NCBI GenBank assembly: GCA_013396655.1
Contig: WBMV01003298.1
Span: 1,458,695 to 1,522,694 of the forward strand
DNA length: 64,000 bases
Source of the DNA: Campylorhamphus procurvoides
Taxonomy: Eukaryota > Chordata > Aves > Passeriformes > Dendrocolaptidae
Direction: 5' to 3'
Shown: positions 38,601-51,569 of the stretch, piece by piece
Position numbering within the stretch: the stretch's first letter is position 1
How the letters are laid out: each line of letters opens with the position of its first letter
Made by a program: the position numbers and the translations under genes
The notes under the pieces: model-generated
The model's database searches: none
Told to the model about the DNA's origin: nothing
The model's input: only the letters and a program-made list of their open reading frames with translations

Positions 38601-41600
38601 GGAGTAAAAGAGGATTGTGCTTTCATGTTGAAGAGCAAGCTAAAAATCAAACTGAGATGCTTCACAGCGTAGGCGTATGTGATATCATAGTGGCTACACA
38701 GAACTGAGGTGGTGGCTGCCCAAATCGAACAAGGGCAGAAATATGGCCCACAAATCAGGGGCTGGGTTTTGGTAAGGAGTTAATGAAATAGACGGTTATA
38801 TCAACAGAAAAGAAAAAAAGGGTGATGGTTGGTACGACTGCCGCAGTGCATTCGAGCTGCATTCTGTGGGGCTCTCAGTAGGAATATTCCTGAATATTAA
38901 GTGAAGGAGCAATACTTACAGTCTTTACATCAACCTTCTCAAACACATTATTCTTTCTATTCTTTTGTTATTTACTCTCCCTGCATTTCTCCAGGTTGTT
39001 TTTGGCTGAGAGATACAGCACGGTGGAAAAGCAGACCAAAGGACGTGTAAGTCTGTGTAAGATCGTTCTGGCACGCAGTGATGGGACACCCTCTCCTGGA
39101 GAAACAGACACACTTCCTCTGCTCCCTCCGTTTAAGGAAAGGAAACTGGTGATAGTCCTGGGATCTGGGAACAAACAGCCACAACAAATGTGGATGTAAT
39201 GAAAATAACTAGGAATACTTCCCTTTCATATGCACAAGATTCTGCCCTGTGGCAGAGGCAGTTAAATACAACACTCTTCAGAAAAATCATCCATTCACAT
39301 TTAAACAATCACCAGCTATGTTAGGATCACAGCTGAAGAAAAGAACCTCTAGATGAAATCAGTCATGATTTTTGACTCAAATTCAGACCTCCCACAAGCG
39401 GGATCCCATTGGTTGACTGAGTCCCTGCATTTCAAAATACGTCACCTTGAACCTGGCAGCACATCACCATTCAGGTGGCCACCTCCTAAAGTTAGAAATT
39501 AAAACAGCTCAGATGGAAACAAAGGGTCATTGACTACAAGTCCAAGTTCTACATATTTCTTCCACCCACTCCTTTAAGATGACATGGTTTCATATTATTA
39601 TGGATTATGGCAATTCTTACTGATTCATTTAGAATGGCATGTGCAAAATTTATATAAGGTAAGGCTATGAAACTTCTCAAAGCGATGCCTGCAAGAGGCA
39701 ACATGAAAATAATAATCAATATGCTGCTGCCTGTGGATGACTAAGAAGGCAGCGAATAGAGCAGAGACTTGTGCCACCAGGCTGCCTGTGACAGAATGTA
39801 AGTTCTCATTGTAACCTTGGAAAAGAAAGAATTCGGCAAGCACAGCATTCCCAGAGGAGCAGCCTGGCCTCCACCGTGGCCTATTTCCATGGCAGTGGAA
39901 GCTGGGACAATACAGTGGAACAAACACCTGTGGGATTCATTTTCACCCCTGAGGTGGTGGCTGCCATGCAGAAAGCTGGACAGCTCTCTAGGTGGAGCTT
40001 TGACCTGGACACTGCTGACTTGTACCTTAATTAGATGCAAAAGAGAATGGGAGGAGGGAGAGAAAACTCACAGCTCAGTGTGGTCACTGATGTGAATTTT
40101 GAACTTGATTTGACATTGCCAATGTATTTCTCTCATTTGGAGAGCTGCTAACCACAGTCTCCTGAGCTGTGACAAGTTTTTAATAAATTAAAAATGATCA
40201 AGCTGCAGGTACCTCTCTCAGTTTGCAGCTCAATTTAGAAAAAATCAGCAGAACAGCAGCAGCACACACAGGCTATGCCTGATCAAAGGGGAATTCTTCC
40301 TCCCGGCTTCGGTACTGTTTACCTCGGGGCAGGAATCAATCGCAAGGGGAAGGCACTGCAGCCCTAGGAAATCCTTGCAGTCTGCAGAGACAATTTCTAA
40401 GATGCATTAAGCACAAAGGTTCTCAGTGCCCAAGGCAAACCGGAAAATATTCCTTCTCTCAAGTTACATTAAATCATCACCTGCAGGCTCAAGCTGTCAG
40501 TTCACACTGAGACCCATCCTAGTGTCAGGAGTTCCACTCAAATCATTTACTCTCTCCCTCCCTGCCCCAACACACACAGCAGTTTCCTACACAAGCATTA
40601 AGAGAATACTGAATTACTTTAAGGAGGGAGTGAGATTTATATTCATATATAACATGAATTAAAGCGCTGATTAAATTCAGCCACTTGCTTTGCAGTCACT
40701 TCAAACAGTTCTACATTCAATTACAGTTTGGGGTTTATACGAAAAAAAAATAAAGTTCTCAGCATTTCCTGGTGCAAGTGTTACCCTCAGAATGAGTGAT
40801 CTGATCTATAAACAGCAAGAATGGACCTTCAAAAATCAGAGAGGCAAGATGCAAATGAAATACAACACTTCAAAGATCCTGCTGTACCATAGGCATTACA
40901 GCATCCAAGTGGCACTAGGGGAAATAGCCGAGGTTCTGGTGAAGATCAGGAAGACAAGACTTTTTTCCTTTCAGTGTCTAGTCAAAGCTCTTTGTCCAAT
41001 TCACTTCAGCAAAAGGGTCGTCTCTCAGAGTATATACACTGCCATTATGGCAGTGTGTCTAATCTCATCTGGCAGTCTCATGACTAAAAACACAAACACA
41101 TTAAAAAAGGCAGTCATAAGCAAGGAACTCAAATTAGCATTCTTATCATCATTCAAACTGGATTAATGGAGGAGAACCAAAATCAGCCTAGGGAAACATA
41201 AATTTTTGTGTGTAACTCAAATCTTCCTTACAATCTAATATTTCACATCCAGCATAAAACCAAAATTCAGGCTAGAGATGCTGGAAGTTCTGCATCGCTG
41301 CATCAGGAGCAGCGTGCAGTTTGTAAATACCCATGCACAGAACAGTGAACACTTATTTAAAAAGAAAGCAATGCAAATCTCTTCATTCTGCTGCACCATA
41401 AATTACTGACTTCTTGAAGAAAAATTCTTTAAAACATTGTAAAAACTGGAAAAGCCAAAGAGCCTTTCAGCAACCCCCCATGCAGAGCAGCCCTCACACC
41501 ACCACCTAGAGAATGACAAATACAGGATAATGTCTGCATTTACAATAACACAAATGAGGGATGGCACACGCTGGCCATCACCCAGCTTACCTTTTATTCA

Positions 41601-44600
41601 CTGCCTCTCCTCAAAATAGAGGATGAAAGGCTTTCTACCCAAGGAAATTGTGCATTGGGAACACATTCCTTCAGAGCTCATACAGCCCTGACCAGCAAAC
41701 AGAACTCAGCAATTGCTCCTAAATGAGTAGCAGGGGTTCTGTATTCTATCAATAGAATCTTTCTGCTGATATGCTTTTAGGAGAAGAGCTGACCTAAGTT
41801 TCAGGACACTGGACTGGTGTTTGTATACACTGATCATAGGTATAGTGCATTTACATTTTCAGTTTTGGCAAAGCACACAAGCATAAAAATTTAGCATTCC
41901 CAAAAATTTAACTCATCAGCCAGGTTGATTTAAAAAAAAAAAAATCTCTTCAAATAGCATCTCATTTCTGCTGTGCATTTCAGCCAGAGTAATGCTGAAG
42001 GGACTTTGAAAAATGCAACAAGGCACTGTATATATTATATACATTATATTGTCATTTCCCTCCCAGATGAGCTCTAGCACCTGTCTGACAGTGAGCAGCA
42101 AAGCTGCACAGCAGGGTGCAGCTTGAAGCAGAACAGCTTTTTATATGGAAACTGCAGGTGGAGTTCAGAGTCAATGTAATTACAGAGCCTGGAATTTCAT
42201 CAGAATGCTAAGGTTGAAACTCCTTTCACTACTTCTTGTAAAAGTCTGTAAAACTTGAATTAATAAAAAGGTTTCCCTCCAGCCATTCTTGTTTTGAATT
42301 GACATTCTTCACTCAGCTGGCAATTTCAGTGGTCAGTAAAATCAGGGAGGAATTGTTCTCTGTTAGAGCTTCCCAACAGACATCGCATGTTGGAATGAGT
42401 TCAGGATTTTCAAAGGAGGTGCAGCTGAGCCTTTCCAAAGTTTGGTTCACAGCTGTGAAGGGGCCGTGCTGGTTTGCCCAGGGAGATGCATGTATCATTT
42501 CTTAATGCACAGAGCATGCTAACATTTCCAGCAGACTCATCTGGAATTGCTTCTTCTCTCGATATCAAGAAAACAGACTGCCATGTCAAAAGAATACTTT
42601 GGACCTTACCCACCTGCTCTCCCCACAGAGACCTCTCTTCAGGTCAGTGGTGTAGGAGTGCAGGCAGGATCTGGCAATGGTGCTTACTTGAATGACTTCA
42701 ATTGACAAACGTCCATTGGTGGAAACCAACAAAGGAAAAAGAAGGTTCAGGATTTTAGCAGCCTGGTGTCTGTGCATTTTTATTTCATCTTTGATCAACT
42801 TCTGCCTTTAGAACATGTTTTACCTTCCCCGAGGGATGGAGCAACTGCAGGATCTCTTTCCTCTGCCTGGTCACGCATTCTCACAAAATCTGTAGAACTC
42901 AGTAACTTCTTCATTCCTGTCAAATGTTGTTGAAATCAAATGGGTTCAAAAGTTACCAAGGGGAGATCTCTCCCCAAACCAGTACCAGGTGTGATTACAA
43001 AAACTCCTCACTCCTGTGTTAAGATGCTACCAATAGACCAGTTTCATTCAAGTGCTAAATTAAAGAACCAGAGCTTTATGCTCTTTTCTTCTATATATCC
43101 AAAAACATTGCTGATTTATGGAGCAGACCTAGCAGGGTAACAGCAGCATATTGGCATCCTGTTGGACTGGGGAAAACTCTTCAATAGAAAACACATCTGC
43201 TAAGAATATTTGATAAGGGCACCTAACTTAGATCAATATTTAATAGGACTGTAATCTCCTCTTGAAGGGAAGTGTTGTCGTTACAAAAACTATATTCCAT
43301 ACAGGGAACACAGCTGGAAAAATCACATAAGGACATTTTGAAAATTCACACTTAGGAGAGCCTGAGGAAAGAGAACAGTACACACAGAACAAATCCTGAT
43401 TCTGACTTGATGGATTTAAGAGCTGGACATGAATAAGAATGTGGTGAAAAAAGTTTGAAGAGAATCTTCTATAAAATTATATTTATATGCAGGTACACAA
43501 ACCTGCATGTAACAAAACAAAAATACACATGAACTCACAGGCACCTTCTATATTCTGGAAAAAACAAACTTTGCAACCAGATTAAATACAAAATTTACAA
43601 AACTTCTAAAAATAGATCAGAGATGCAATAAGCCCTTCTAAATTCTGTGTCTGGAAAAGAATCTCCCAAACATATACCAATATTTTGATGTTGCCTGAAC
43701 TGTCACTGACTTAACAGAAAAAGTATTTCAACTTCTTTAGAATGAGAGAAAATGGAGGGGAGGGGGAGAGGGAGTAGGAAGGAAGCAATGAAAGGTAACA
43801 GATTAACATGATACAGATTTCTCCCTGAGGAGGTTTTTGGCAGGAACCCAGGAATGAAATCTACATTTGCACACTCCGATGGGAACTGAGAGAAACCCCA
43901 GCCCTGCCACATTCTGTGGCTTCATTTTGATAGATGAGAAGACATTAGATAGCTAGTTGAACATGGCTGGGAGACTTGGGAGAAACGTACAACATCCAAA
44001 TATCTGAATTCATGAGGAGTTTGCCAGGAGGCTACCACAAATACATGCCAGAAGTATTTCATTGGGTGGACACTGCCTTAGAATCAAAGAAAAATAAAAG
44101 TTGAAAGAGACCTGGAAGTCACTTGTTCACCTCCCAGTTGCAAAACAAAATAAATGCTCCCAGGGAGATATTTTCATTGCCTGTTCATTAAAACTCTGAA
44201 GGTCTGTGACTTCAGGCTGCTCCCTCCAGTTCATTCCACCATCCTACTTTGCTTAGTCCCACTATTTTTTTCTTAAATATCCAACTTCGGTATTTTTAAC
44301 TACAATTACTTCTAGTCCTAACTATGAGGAAGAAGAGTTTCAAATCTTTTTTTTTTCTTCATAGTAACCGTATTTGCATTTGATTAAGTCCTTCTCCCCT
44401 TTCAGATTTCTCCCTGAAGTCTGTCTCACGCTGGGTTGTTCAACCATATGTTTGAGCTTTGTCATTGTTCTGGATGTTCTGTTTTCCTCCACCAGCACTG
44501 GGAAAGTGGAAGGATTGCTCCATGCATTCTGTAGGCCACCCCACCTGTTCAGCACACCATCCTTTGTGCCCTCTGGCTCTCCCTCCTGCAGTCCCCAGGC

Positions 44601-45719
44601 AGTCCCATCACTTGGCTCTGGTTCTCTCTCTCACACAGCTCTCAGGGTCCTCCAGAGCACAGACCCACCAATGCTCTGCTAAAGACCCCCCTTCCTCCCT
44701 TGGCAATGTTATTGCTAACTATTTGTATTTTGTCTTAATCAGTATAATCTGTAAAGCACTTCAAGTTATTCTGAGGGTTATTTTTAATAAATATAGATGA
44801 GCGAAATCTTCAAAGATTACGCTGGGTATGTTAACACAATTTCATAGTGGTGAAATAATATGCTTAAATGTGTTCAAGAGCTTCAAGAGCAAAGAGGAAT
44901 TGTGACTGTTTCCGTGATAAATTGAAAGCTGAAGAGAATGAGGATGAAACATGTTTCATCCCATCTATATTCATTATTTAAAAGCACACAGGACTGAGAA
45001 ACCATGACCTGGATTCTGTACTGATGAAACAAAATGTCATTTTAAAAAGAAACTAAAGCAACACTACATTTCCTATTCCAGAGCAGTAGTAAGTTGCTCA
45101 TAGTATATTTAGAATTGGAAGTATGCACAATAAGCCATTTACTAATCTATCATCTTTCCATCCACAAATTAACCACAACACAACTTCATATTTTAAGTGC
45201 CATATCCGGAAATATTCAAAGGGATTTCATGACATATTTCAGTTTTGAGCTTTCCTGCAAACTGTTTCCTGCACCTGCTGTTACCCATGGTTAATATCTG
45301 ACATTCTGTAGCTTTCTCATCTCATTCACATGCTATTAATATTTATATTCTCTGATCAGACAGGTTCCAAGCCCTCAATAAACTACCAAAATACCTTCAC
45401 AACAGCCAAAGTTGGATGAAATCCATATTTATAGGGAAATAAACATTTGTACAAAAGCTGATGACTCTGTCAAGGGCGCCAGTGCTGGATGCAGCATTTA
45501 AAAAATAAATAATAAAAAAAGGAAAACATCATTTGAAGTCAGGGTGCAACATCTGCACAGGACATGAACTCTACCCATGTCCAGATTTTCTGGATGAAGC
45601 AAAAGGCTGATCAGGGTGGCACTCAAGTTACCTGGAGGAAATACCTTCTGGGGATTCCCTGCAGGGAGAGGAGATGCTCTCTGCAGAGACACCCCTGGTT
45701 TGTACATGTCATCCCACAC
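38601..45719. other. No gene recognised; non-coding DNA
   Basis: Apart from the ancient CR1 at 44.1-44.3 kb and a purine tract at 43754-43774, nothing is recognised. The 158-residue frame at 40690-41166 has no family resemblance. Confidence 0.6.
44085..44340 (-). mobile_element. Probable ancient CR1 3' portion
   Basis: The start, AGAATCAAAGAAAAATAAAA then GTTGAAAGAGACCTGGAAGT, resembles the reverse complement of a worn CR1 3' end (normally AGAATGGTTTGGGTTGGAAG followed by GGACCT). Later, CTGCTCCCTCCAGTTCATTC and TTTCTTAAATATCCAACTTC echo CR1 text further inside the element in the right order. Divergence is high, so an older subfamily is likely. Confidence 0.55.
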
Positions 45720-46800
45720 TGACACTGCTCAGACCCGCTCACTCAGCGAGCAAACACACACACGGCTCCAAACACGAGTGGGAGGAACACGTGCCTTGGC
45801 CCATCACTCAACCCATCATCCCCCGCGATCTCTTTGCTGTCACAACTTAAACCGTAGCGGCTTTTGGATGTGCTCTGTCAAGCCACGTTCACACCTGAAA
45901 ATTAACCCCTGGTTGACCTTAATTTTTCGGCTGGCTCCGTTTTTGGGCGGATCTCCGCGGGGATGCTCAGTCAGTCCTTCGCCAGTTCCGGAGGAGGCGA
46001 GGGCAGCCCGGGGGTCTCTGAGCCCCTCGACCCACCAGCTCCGGCTTCACTCCTTCATGATTTAGCAGCAACTGGGCACATTGCCCGTTCTTTGCCCTTC
46101 GTGTGCCCGCATCCCCTCAGTCCGTGTCCCGTTCTCCTCACGCCCCCACCTCTGGCACCGCTGTCCCGTGGAGCAGCTCCTGCCCTCCTCCTCCTCTTCT
46201 TCCTCCTCCTCCTCCTTCTCCTAGTCGGCACCTGCAGCCCCTCGGGTCCCTCCCAGCCCCGCTGCCCGGGATGTGTGTGAGGGGGACTGCAGGGAGCAAT
46301 CTGAACCATTCGTAGGAACACCCTCTGGTAACTCTGATCACTTGTACCCAGTGAAAGAGTTGGAATGCAGTAAACGGGGCTGACAAAAAGCGAGAGGTAA
46401 CATTTGCGTTCTCATCCGATGATGAGGAAGTACCATGACGAGCCCTAATCAAAGCTGCCACCAGAGACGATGGTGAGGGTCAGCGAACTGCAGCCAGAAC
46501 AGCCCCGCACACGGCCCGAGACCCTCCCACGGCCCGTGGGCCGCGTTTTGCTGTGTTTGGTACGAGCGGCAGAGGAGGGCAGCAGTGCAAAGGAGAAGGG
46601 CTACAGAAACGAGCAGGAGCGAAAGCCACGGCTTTCAGCGTGTGCCCAGCTGGACCTGGGCAGCAGCGAGGGGCTGGCACAGCTGGGGAGGGGCAGGGCA
46701 GGGCAGAGCCCCGGGGCTGCGGCACAGCCCGGCTCCAGCGGCTCCAGCTGCGGGTCAGCACCGCAGCCTGGAAACCCGCCTGCCAAAGAGCTACCCAGGC
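45720..46800. promoter_or_regulatory. CpG island, about 1.1 kb
   Basis: This is the largest CG-rich block in the window, with many CG dinucleotides (for example GGCGGATCTCCGCGGGG near 45950 and CACGGCCCGTGGGCCGCG near 46530) in otherwise AT-rich DNA. It also contains a CCT-rich tract at 46183-46222. Long overlapping open frames on both strands come from the GC richness and look like chance. Islands of this kind usually mark promoters. With the island at 48.9-49.2 kb it may form alternative promoters of the gene downstream of PXYLP1. Direction cannot be settled from the sequence alone. Confidence 0.6.
46183..46222 (+). repeat. CCT/CTT-rich simple repeat inside the CpG island
   Basis: A pyrimidine tract of CCT and CTT triplets. 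On the opposite strand it translates to runs of Arg and Lys, which accounts for the basic low-complexity open frame there. Confidence 0.85.
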
Positions 46801-48908
46801 CACAGAAAGACTGATCTCCCTCCTGCCGTGGACTTCTCCCAGGATTTGCAGCCAGTTTCCCTCCTGGTCCAGCAGGTACAGTGAAGGTCTGCATTCCTAC
46901 GAAGAACATCACAAAAATTGAGGATGGCAAGCAGTCGGTCCTTTGTGAAGGGGTGAGACTCAATCAAGCCCGGGGGATTCACACAGATACAGAACACACG
47001 GATACTGCTGCGACAATTACCTCCCATTCTATGCCAATCAGAAGCAGCACTGTCAGAAGCAGCACAGATGCACAACAAGCCCTTAGAGCTAATGAGACCC
47101 TGTCTATCTCTGTGTTTAAGCTGGCTGCCTTCCTCCTTATAACCACGGCTTCAGAGCAGCACTGGCTGGTTCCAGTCCCCTATTAAAAGCTGAAGTATTT
47201 TTATCATTCTTCAGCAAGCTGATGCATTTTAGTGCTCCTTCTTACCAAAACCCCAATTACCAGATCGCAGACTGAAGTTAAATATTAACAGGTAAAACTT
47301 TCCATAAACCTACTTAACTGTGGGCTCACGTCTAAAGGGTTAGGAACACTAATTGCTGACAAATGTCATCTTACACCAGCCCTATTACATAGTCATGGAC
47401 ATCATTTAAACCCCTGTGGAAGAGGTTTAAGCAAAAAAGATACCTGTCTGGCACTTGAGATAGGACTCAAGCCATTATTGTTGCCCACTTGACAGCTAGT
47501 AATGACAGTAGCCATTAATCATCCTTCAAGATAAGCCTGAACTTTGCATGCATGATTGTAGCAGAAAAGCACTGTGAGCTATTATTTATAATTGTTTGGT
47601 TGTTGTTTTGGGGGGGTTAAACAAAAAAGGCACTGAATTGGACAGAAGGCTGTTAAACTGGCATTGTTAAAGAAATTAAGTATGTAACCAGTTCAAAAAG
47701 GAAATCAGAAACCAGTGGGTCAGCATTGATTCATCAGAAGACAGGCTCAGTTCCTTCTCTGTTACTCAACACTTTTGGGGCACACAGTTTTTAAAAGTCA
47801 ATTCAGTCTTAAGAGTCATCCCTCTCATCATGTAAATCTGCAGAATCCCTTTTCAGATCACTGTTTCTCATGACAGTTGTTTGGGTCTGTCCAATCCAGT
47901 GGCTCTAGAGAAGCAAGACTGCTGCAGCAATGCCAACCCTGGTCCCATCAGCATTCCATCAGTAGCTGGCCCTGGATCCTCAGTCTCCTGGCTAATGTGC
48001 TTAACCCCGCTGCTTCTGTCTCTGCTCCCGGGAAGATGCATGCAAGAATTTGCAACAGAGGCCACATTTTCTATTTGTTATCTACTTTTCATCTTTTATC
48101 TTGTGCATGCTGTTTTGCAAGGAACTACAACAGCAACAACTTCAGCTCATAAACTTTTCCTCCCCAACTCCTCCAACCATTTTACAATGGCATCTTAACG
48201 ACTCGCAAACAGATAATTTTTTTTTTTGCTCTACCACAATGACTATTCTTAGAATGAGATCTGGACTTCTTTAGTGCCATCACTTTTATTTCACCTTTCC
48301 TCTTCATTTTCAACAGAAGAAAATTGATTTTTGTCAGGGGATCCTAAAGGAATAGCCTAAGTGTAATTCTAAATCACTTTTGAAAATATCCAGGACATTC
48401 GAAAACAAAGGGTTTAATGATATTTGATTTCAGTTTGAAGGAACTTTGCAAAGTTCAGAGTCTGTCACATCTAGGCTATTTGAATAAGGACATGGTACAC
48501 ACATGCAGCATAGCTCCTTTCATGTGAAAAAGGGGAAGAAACAAAAGCACAAGGTGAGCAAACTATCTGAGACCAAACCAGAAAACTGGCAGGGAAAAAA
48601 AAATACTCTGCTTTACACTTCCATTTAGTATGGGCTTTACTTTTTACTGATTTCAAAAACAGCTCTGCTGAAAAGTGCAGAACTGAATTCCGTACACGGG
48701 ATAGCAAAGCTGTAGTGACCTGCAGAATACACCCGTGCTCAGCACTAACAAGGACTTGCTTCAAAATAACCACCACTGTTGCCATCATTATTCCTTCTTC
48801 ACCCCACAAGGTTTTGAACATCTTCCAAAAATAAACAGCCATTCGCTTCAACCATGGAGGAGGCGGCCTTTTTTTCAGAATGCAGAGTCAAATCCACCAA
48901 CAACCTAC
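46801..48908. other. Non-coding DNA between the two CpG-rich blocks
   Basis: CG content falls back to background within about 200 bases of the first island. No repeat or exon is recognised. If the two islands are alternative promoters of one leftward transcript, this is intron. Confidence 0.5.
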
Positions 48909-49230
48909 CTGGCTGTAACTCCGCTTTTCCAGAGCATCTTTCCCGGTGCGATTCCCACGGAGCCGCAGCCGTCCCGCAGGCAGCGGCCACGAGAGCGCGC
49001 TCCAAACCCGCCTCACACGGCTTTTCCCAGCAGAACTTTCTTCCCGGACTGCTTTGCACCCGGGTATTTTGCATCCAGATGCCTTCTCACCCACTTCCGA
49101 ACGCAGGAACAGAACAGGACAGCTCAAGGCAAGCTGTCGTTCAGAACTCGTGCGTTTGATGCTAAAGCTCTTCCCCCCGTCAGGGCTGGCCCAGCCAAAG
49201 GAGGGAGCGGGCGGGGCGGGACAGCAGCAC
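48909..49230 (-). promoter_or_regulatory. CpG-rich candidate promoter and first exon (possibly ZBTB38 5' UTR)
   Basis: CG dinucleotides are dense here, unlike the surrounding AT-rich DNA. A GC box, GGGCGGGGCGGG, lies at 49209-49220. At the left edge the minus strand reads CCAG|GTAGGT, a strong splice donor with the exon end at 48909. This layout suits a non-coding first exon transcribed leftwards. PXYLP1 ends about 2.3 kb to the right on the same strand, and in mammals the next gene in that direction is ZBTB38, which has non-coding 5' exons. The CpG richness and donor are seen; the promoter role and gene assignment are inference. It could instead drive a non-coding RNA or a rightward transcript. 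Confidence 0.4.
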
Positions 49231-50223
49231 TGCAAAGTGAACTGAATTTTGTGAGGAAACACGACACACATTTCACAGTACAAGTACTCTACAGGTTTAA
49301 ACATCAGTTCCGACGTACTGTGTTTACATCCCCCTGCTGCATCAGTTCCAAGCCAACAAGATCTCAAGCAGCATTCCTGAAAGCAGCAGCTCCTGGTTCT
49401 GCTCTATCATTTGATTAAACTGTGCAACTGCATAAGTCAATGTTTCCCGGTTGGTAGGTCTAATTCATCAGGGCAGCCCCATGGAAAGACTATTCATCAA
49501 TTTCAGAATAAATAAATCCCCACCAAGTCCTCTTTTCATTGTTCAGGTAGTTACATTTGTTACCTTAATCCAAACATAAATCCACTGGAAATTGCAAAGT
49601 GAATCATCAATTAGGTCAAACTTCACAAGTTAATGATTAACCCGCTTCAGCTGGTTCTCAGTTTGCTCAGCTTTTGTCTCCGCAGCCGGGTCAGAGGTCT
49701 GTAATTATCATCTCAGCTTTGCAGCTGTTTCTTTCAGCACATCCAGTGGCACAGGAGATGGATCAGATCTTTCATTGCTACAGATCCTCTGAGTATGTGG
49801 CTTAGAAGAGACGTGCATACCTTAATGAACTATGATATATGCAAAAGAATAATTGGCTTTTGGTTTTTATTACTTTTACCTTAAGGATTTGGCAGAGCCC
49901 ACCCAGTGACCCCCAGACATAGAGGTGAGAGGTGCTGGCACCGTGCTAAGTGAATTCTTGTCACACTGACTGCTGCTGGGAAAAAGGAAAATTATTTGTG
50001 ACATAAACACAAAAATATTAAAAGACTGGAAAAAATACCTTTTGCTGTGACTGATCTGCATGTCCAGCCACCTAAACAATATGAAGACTCTGACCCTTCT
50101 GAATGTTTGAAAATTTTGTTCCAGATTTTCCTTAAATTGCCCAGTCCAGGTTTCCTGCCACTGCCCTGACCACAGTGGAAGGCCATTTTGGATGAAACAA
50201 ATTACCACAGTCTTTATCATACC
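49231..50223. other. Non-coding DNA upstream of the 49-kb CpG block
   Basis: AT-rich DNA with no recognised gene or repeat. It would be the proximal upstream region of a leftward promoter at 49.2 kb. Confidence 0.5.
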
Positions 50224-50560
50224 CAGGACAAGAGATGGAGCTACTGGAGATTCCCCACTGACAGGCCAAGATCATGAAGTGACTGGAGCACCTTACACGA
50301 GGGAAGGCTGAGAGAGCTGGGTTTGTTGGCGCAGAGAAGAGGGGGCTCAGGGGAATCTCATCAATGTGTGTAAATACCTGAGGGGAGGGTGATGAAGAGA
50401 GAACAGAACTGAGTGAGAAATACAACTTCCCGTATCTCCCCAAGCAGAAGGAAAATTCTGCCTAGAGGATATCGATACTTCATGTGCACTGTTATTGCCA
50501 TTATTAGGGACACCCTCAAACACAGGAGCATTGACTGGGATTAGACATAGAAAGGATGAA
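50224..50560 (+). mobile_element. CR1 fragment, older and decayed
   Basis: The first 175 bases follow the CR1 consensus well: GAGATGGAGCTACTGGAGA, GACTGGAGCACCTTACACGA, GGCTGAGAGAGCTGGGTTTG, then CTCATCAATGTGTGTAAATA and CTGAGGGGAGGGTG. From about 50400 the match weakens, with AAACACAGGAGCATTGACTG near 50518 still recognisable. It lies between the PXYLP1 3' end and the 49-kb CpG island. The exact right boundary is uncertain. Confidence 0.82.
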
Positions 50561-51569
50561 CATTGGCCATCTGGGGCAGTCTGAGGAACTGCAGCTACTA
50601 ACAATCTTATCTTTCTGCATGTCTCACTTTCTTCTGTGGCTACACAGATACATTTTCTGGCAGCCAACTCACCTGATTTACATAGGGGAATTAATCCCAA
50701 GTTGTACATGAGACAAAGGAGAATTCTTGCTAGTTGACCAGCAACCAACAGTGCATAAATCCAGTGCCTTTTTTTGTTTCTGTACAGAAAAAGTTAAGGT
50801 AGAAGTTCATAAAACAGCTGCAATATCCATTAATATCTCGGATCTCAGTGCTTCTTTGAACGCAGCAAATAAGAAATCCATCCAAATTCACCTCTCCTCC
50901 AGTTCACAGCCTTAAAACAGACAAAGAGGATCTTCCTGCACAAGGAAACAAAAAGAAAACACTTCTCTGGTATGTCTTTAAAAGAAGATGCAGATTAGCT
51001 GCTACTACTTACACAGGCTTTTGAAGCCACCAAGACTAGCACTTGCAGAAGCTTTTAAGAGTTCAGTATTTCTAAATAACACACTTGAAACACCAATGAT
51101 ATACCCATGGTACTGTTTTCTCCCCTTCAGGATCAGTCCTGCAGATGGTCACCAAAGAGCATCAAAGCTCCAACACTCGGAAGAGCCACGACTGCCCTTT
51201 GCTGGGATCTCAACAGCTCTTTGGAGTATTTGCTACTTATACTGGACAAATGTTCACCTAATTTATGCAGTGAGCTCAATTTGCAGATTGTCTCTTCCTG
51301 TTTGCCCTCCAGCACACAAACATGGATGATGGAAAAGAGAGCTGGTCTCTTAGACAGAAACAAAATGTTTCCAATCTAATGTGGCACAGAAGCCCCAAAC
51401 ATTCTATCAGGATTTCTGGTTCAGTATTTATGAAATACCTACTTGCTCCTTCTCAGATTGGGACCTAGAACATATTAAGTGCAGAAGTTAGGAATGCGAC
51501 AAACAGCTTAAAAATAAACACCTTGTTACTGCAAACAGCTAAGGAAGTCACAATAAACAACACACAAGT

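Noticed and set aside
40690..41166. 158-codon plus-strand frame
   Set aside because: No motif or homology recognised. A frame of this length is expected occasionally in 64 kb.
46055..46321. Arg/Lys-rich minus-strand frame resembling a nuclear localisation segment
   Set aside because: The basic run is the translation of the CCT/CTT simple repeat at 46183-46222.
46470..46963. Several overlapping 99-122-codon frames on both strands
   Set aside because: They are typical of GC-rich island DNA. No conserved motif or splice logic supports any of them.
48735..49418. 227-codon plus-strand open frame, the longest one outside PXYLP1
   Set aside because: It spans the CpG-rich block, where stop codons are rare. 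The product has no recognisable domain and a skewed Pro/Arg/Ser composition, and overlapping frames are open on both strands.
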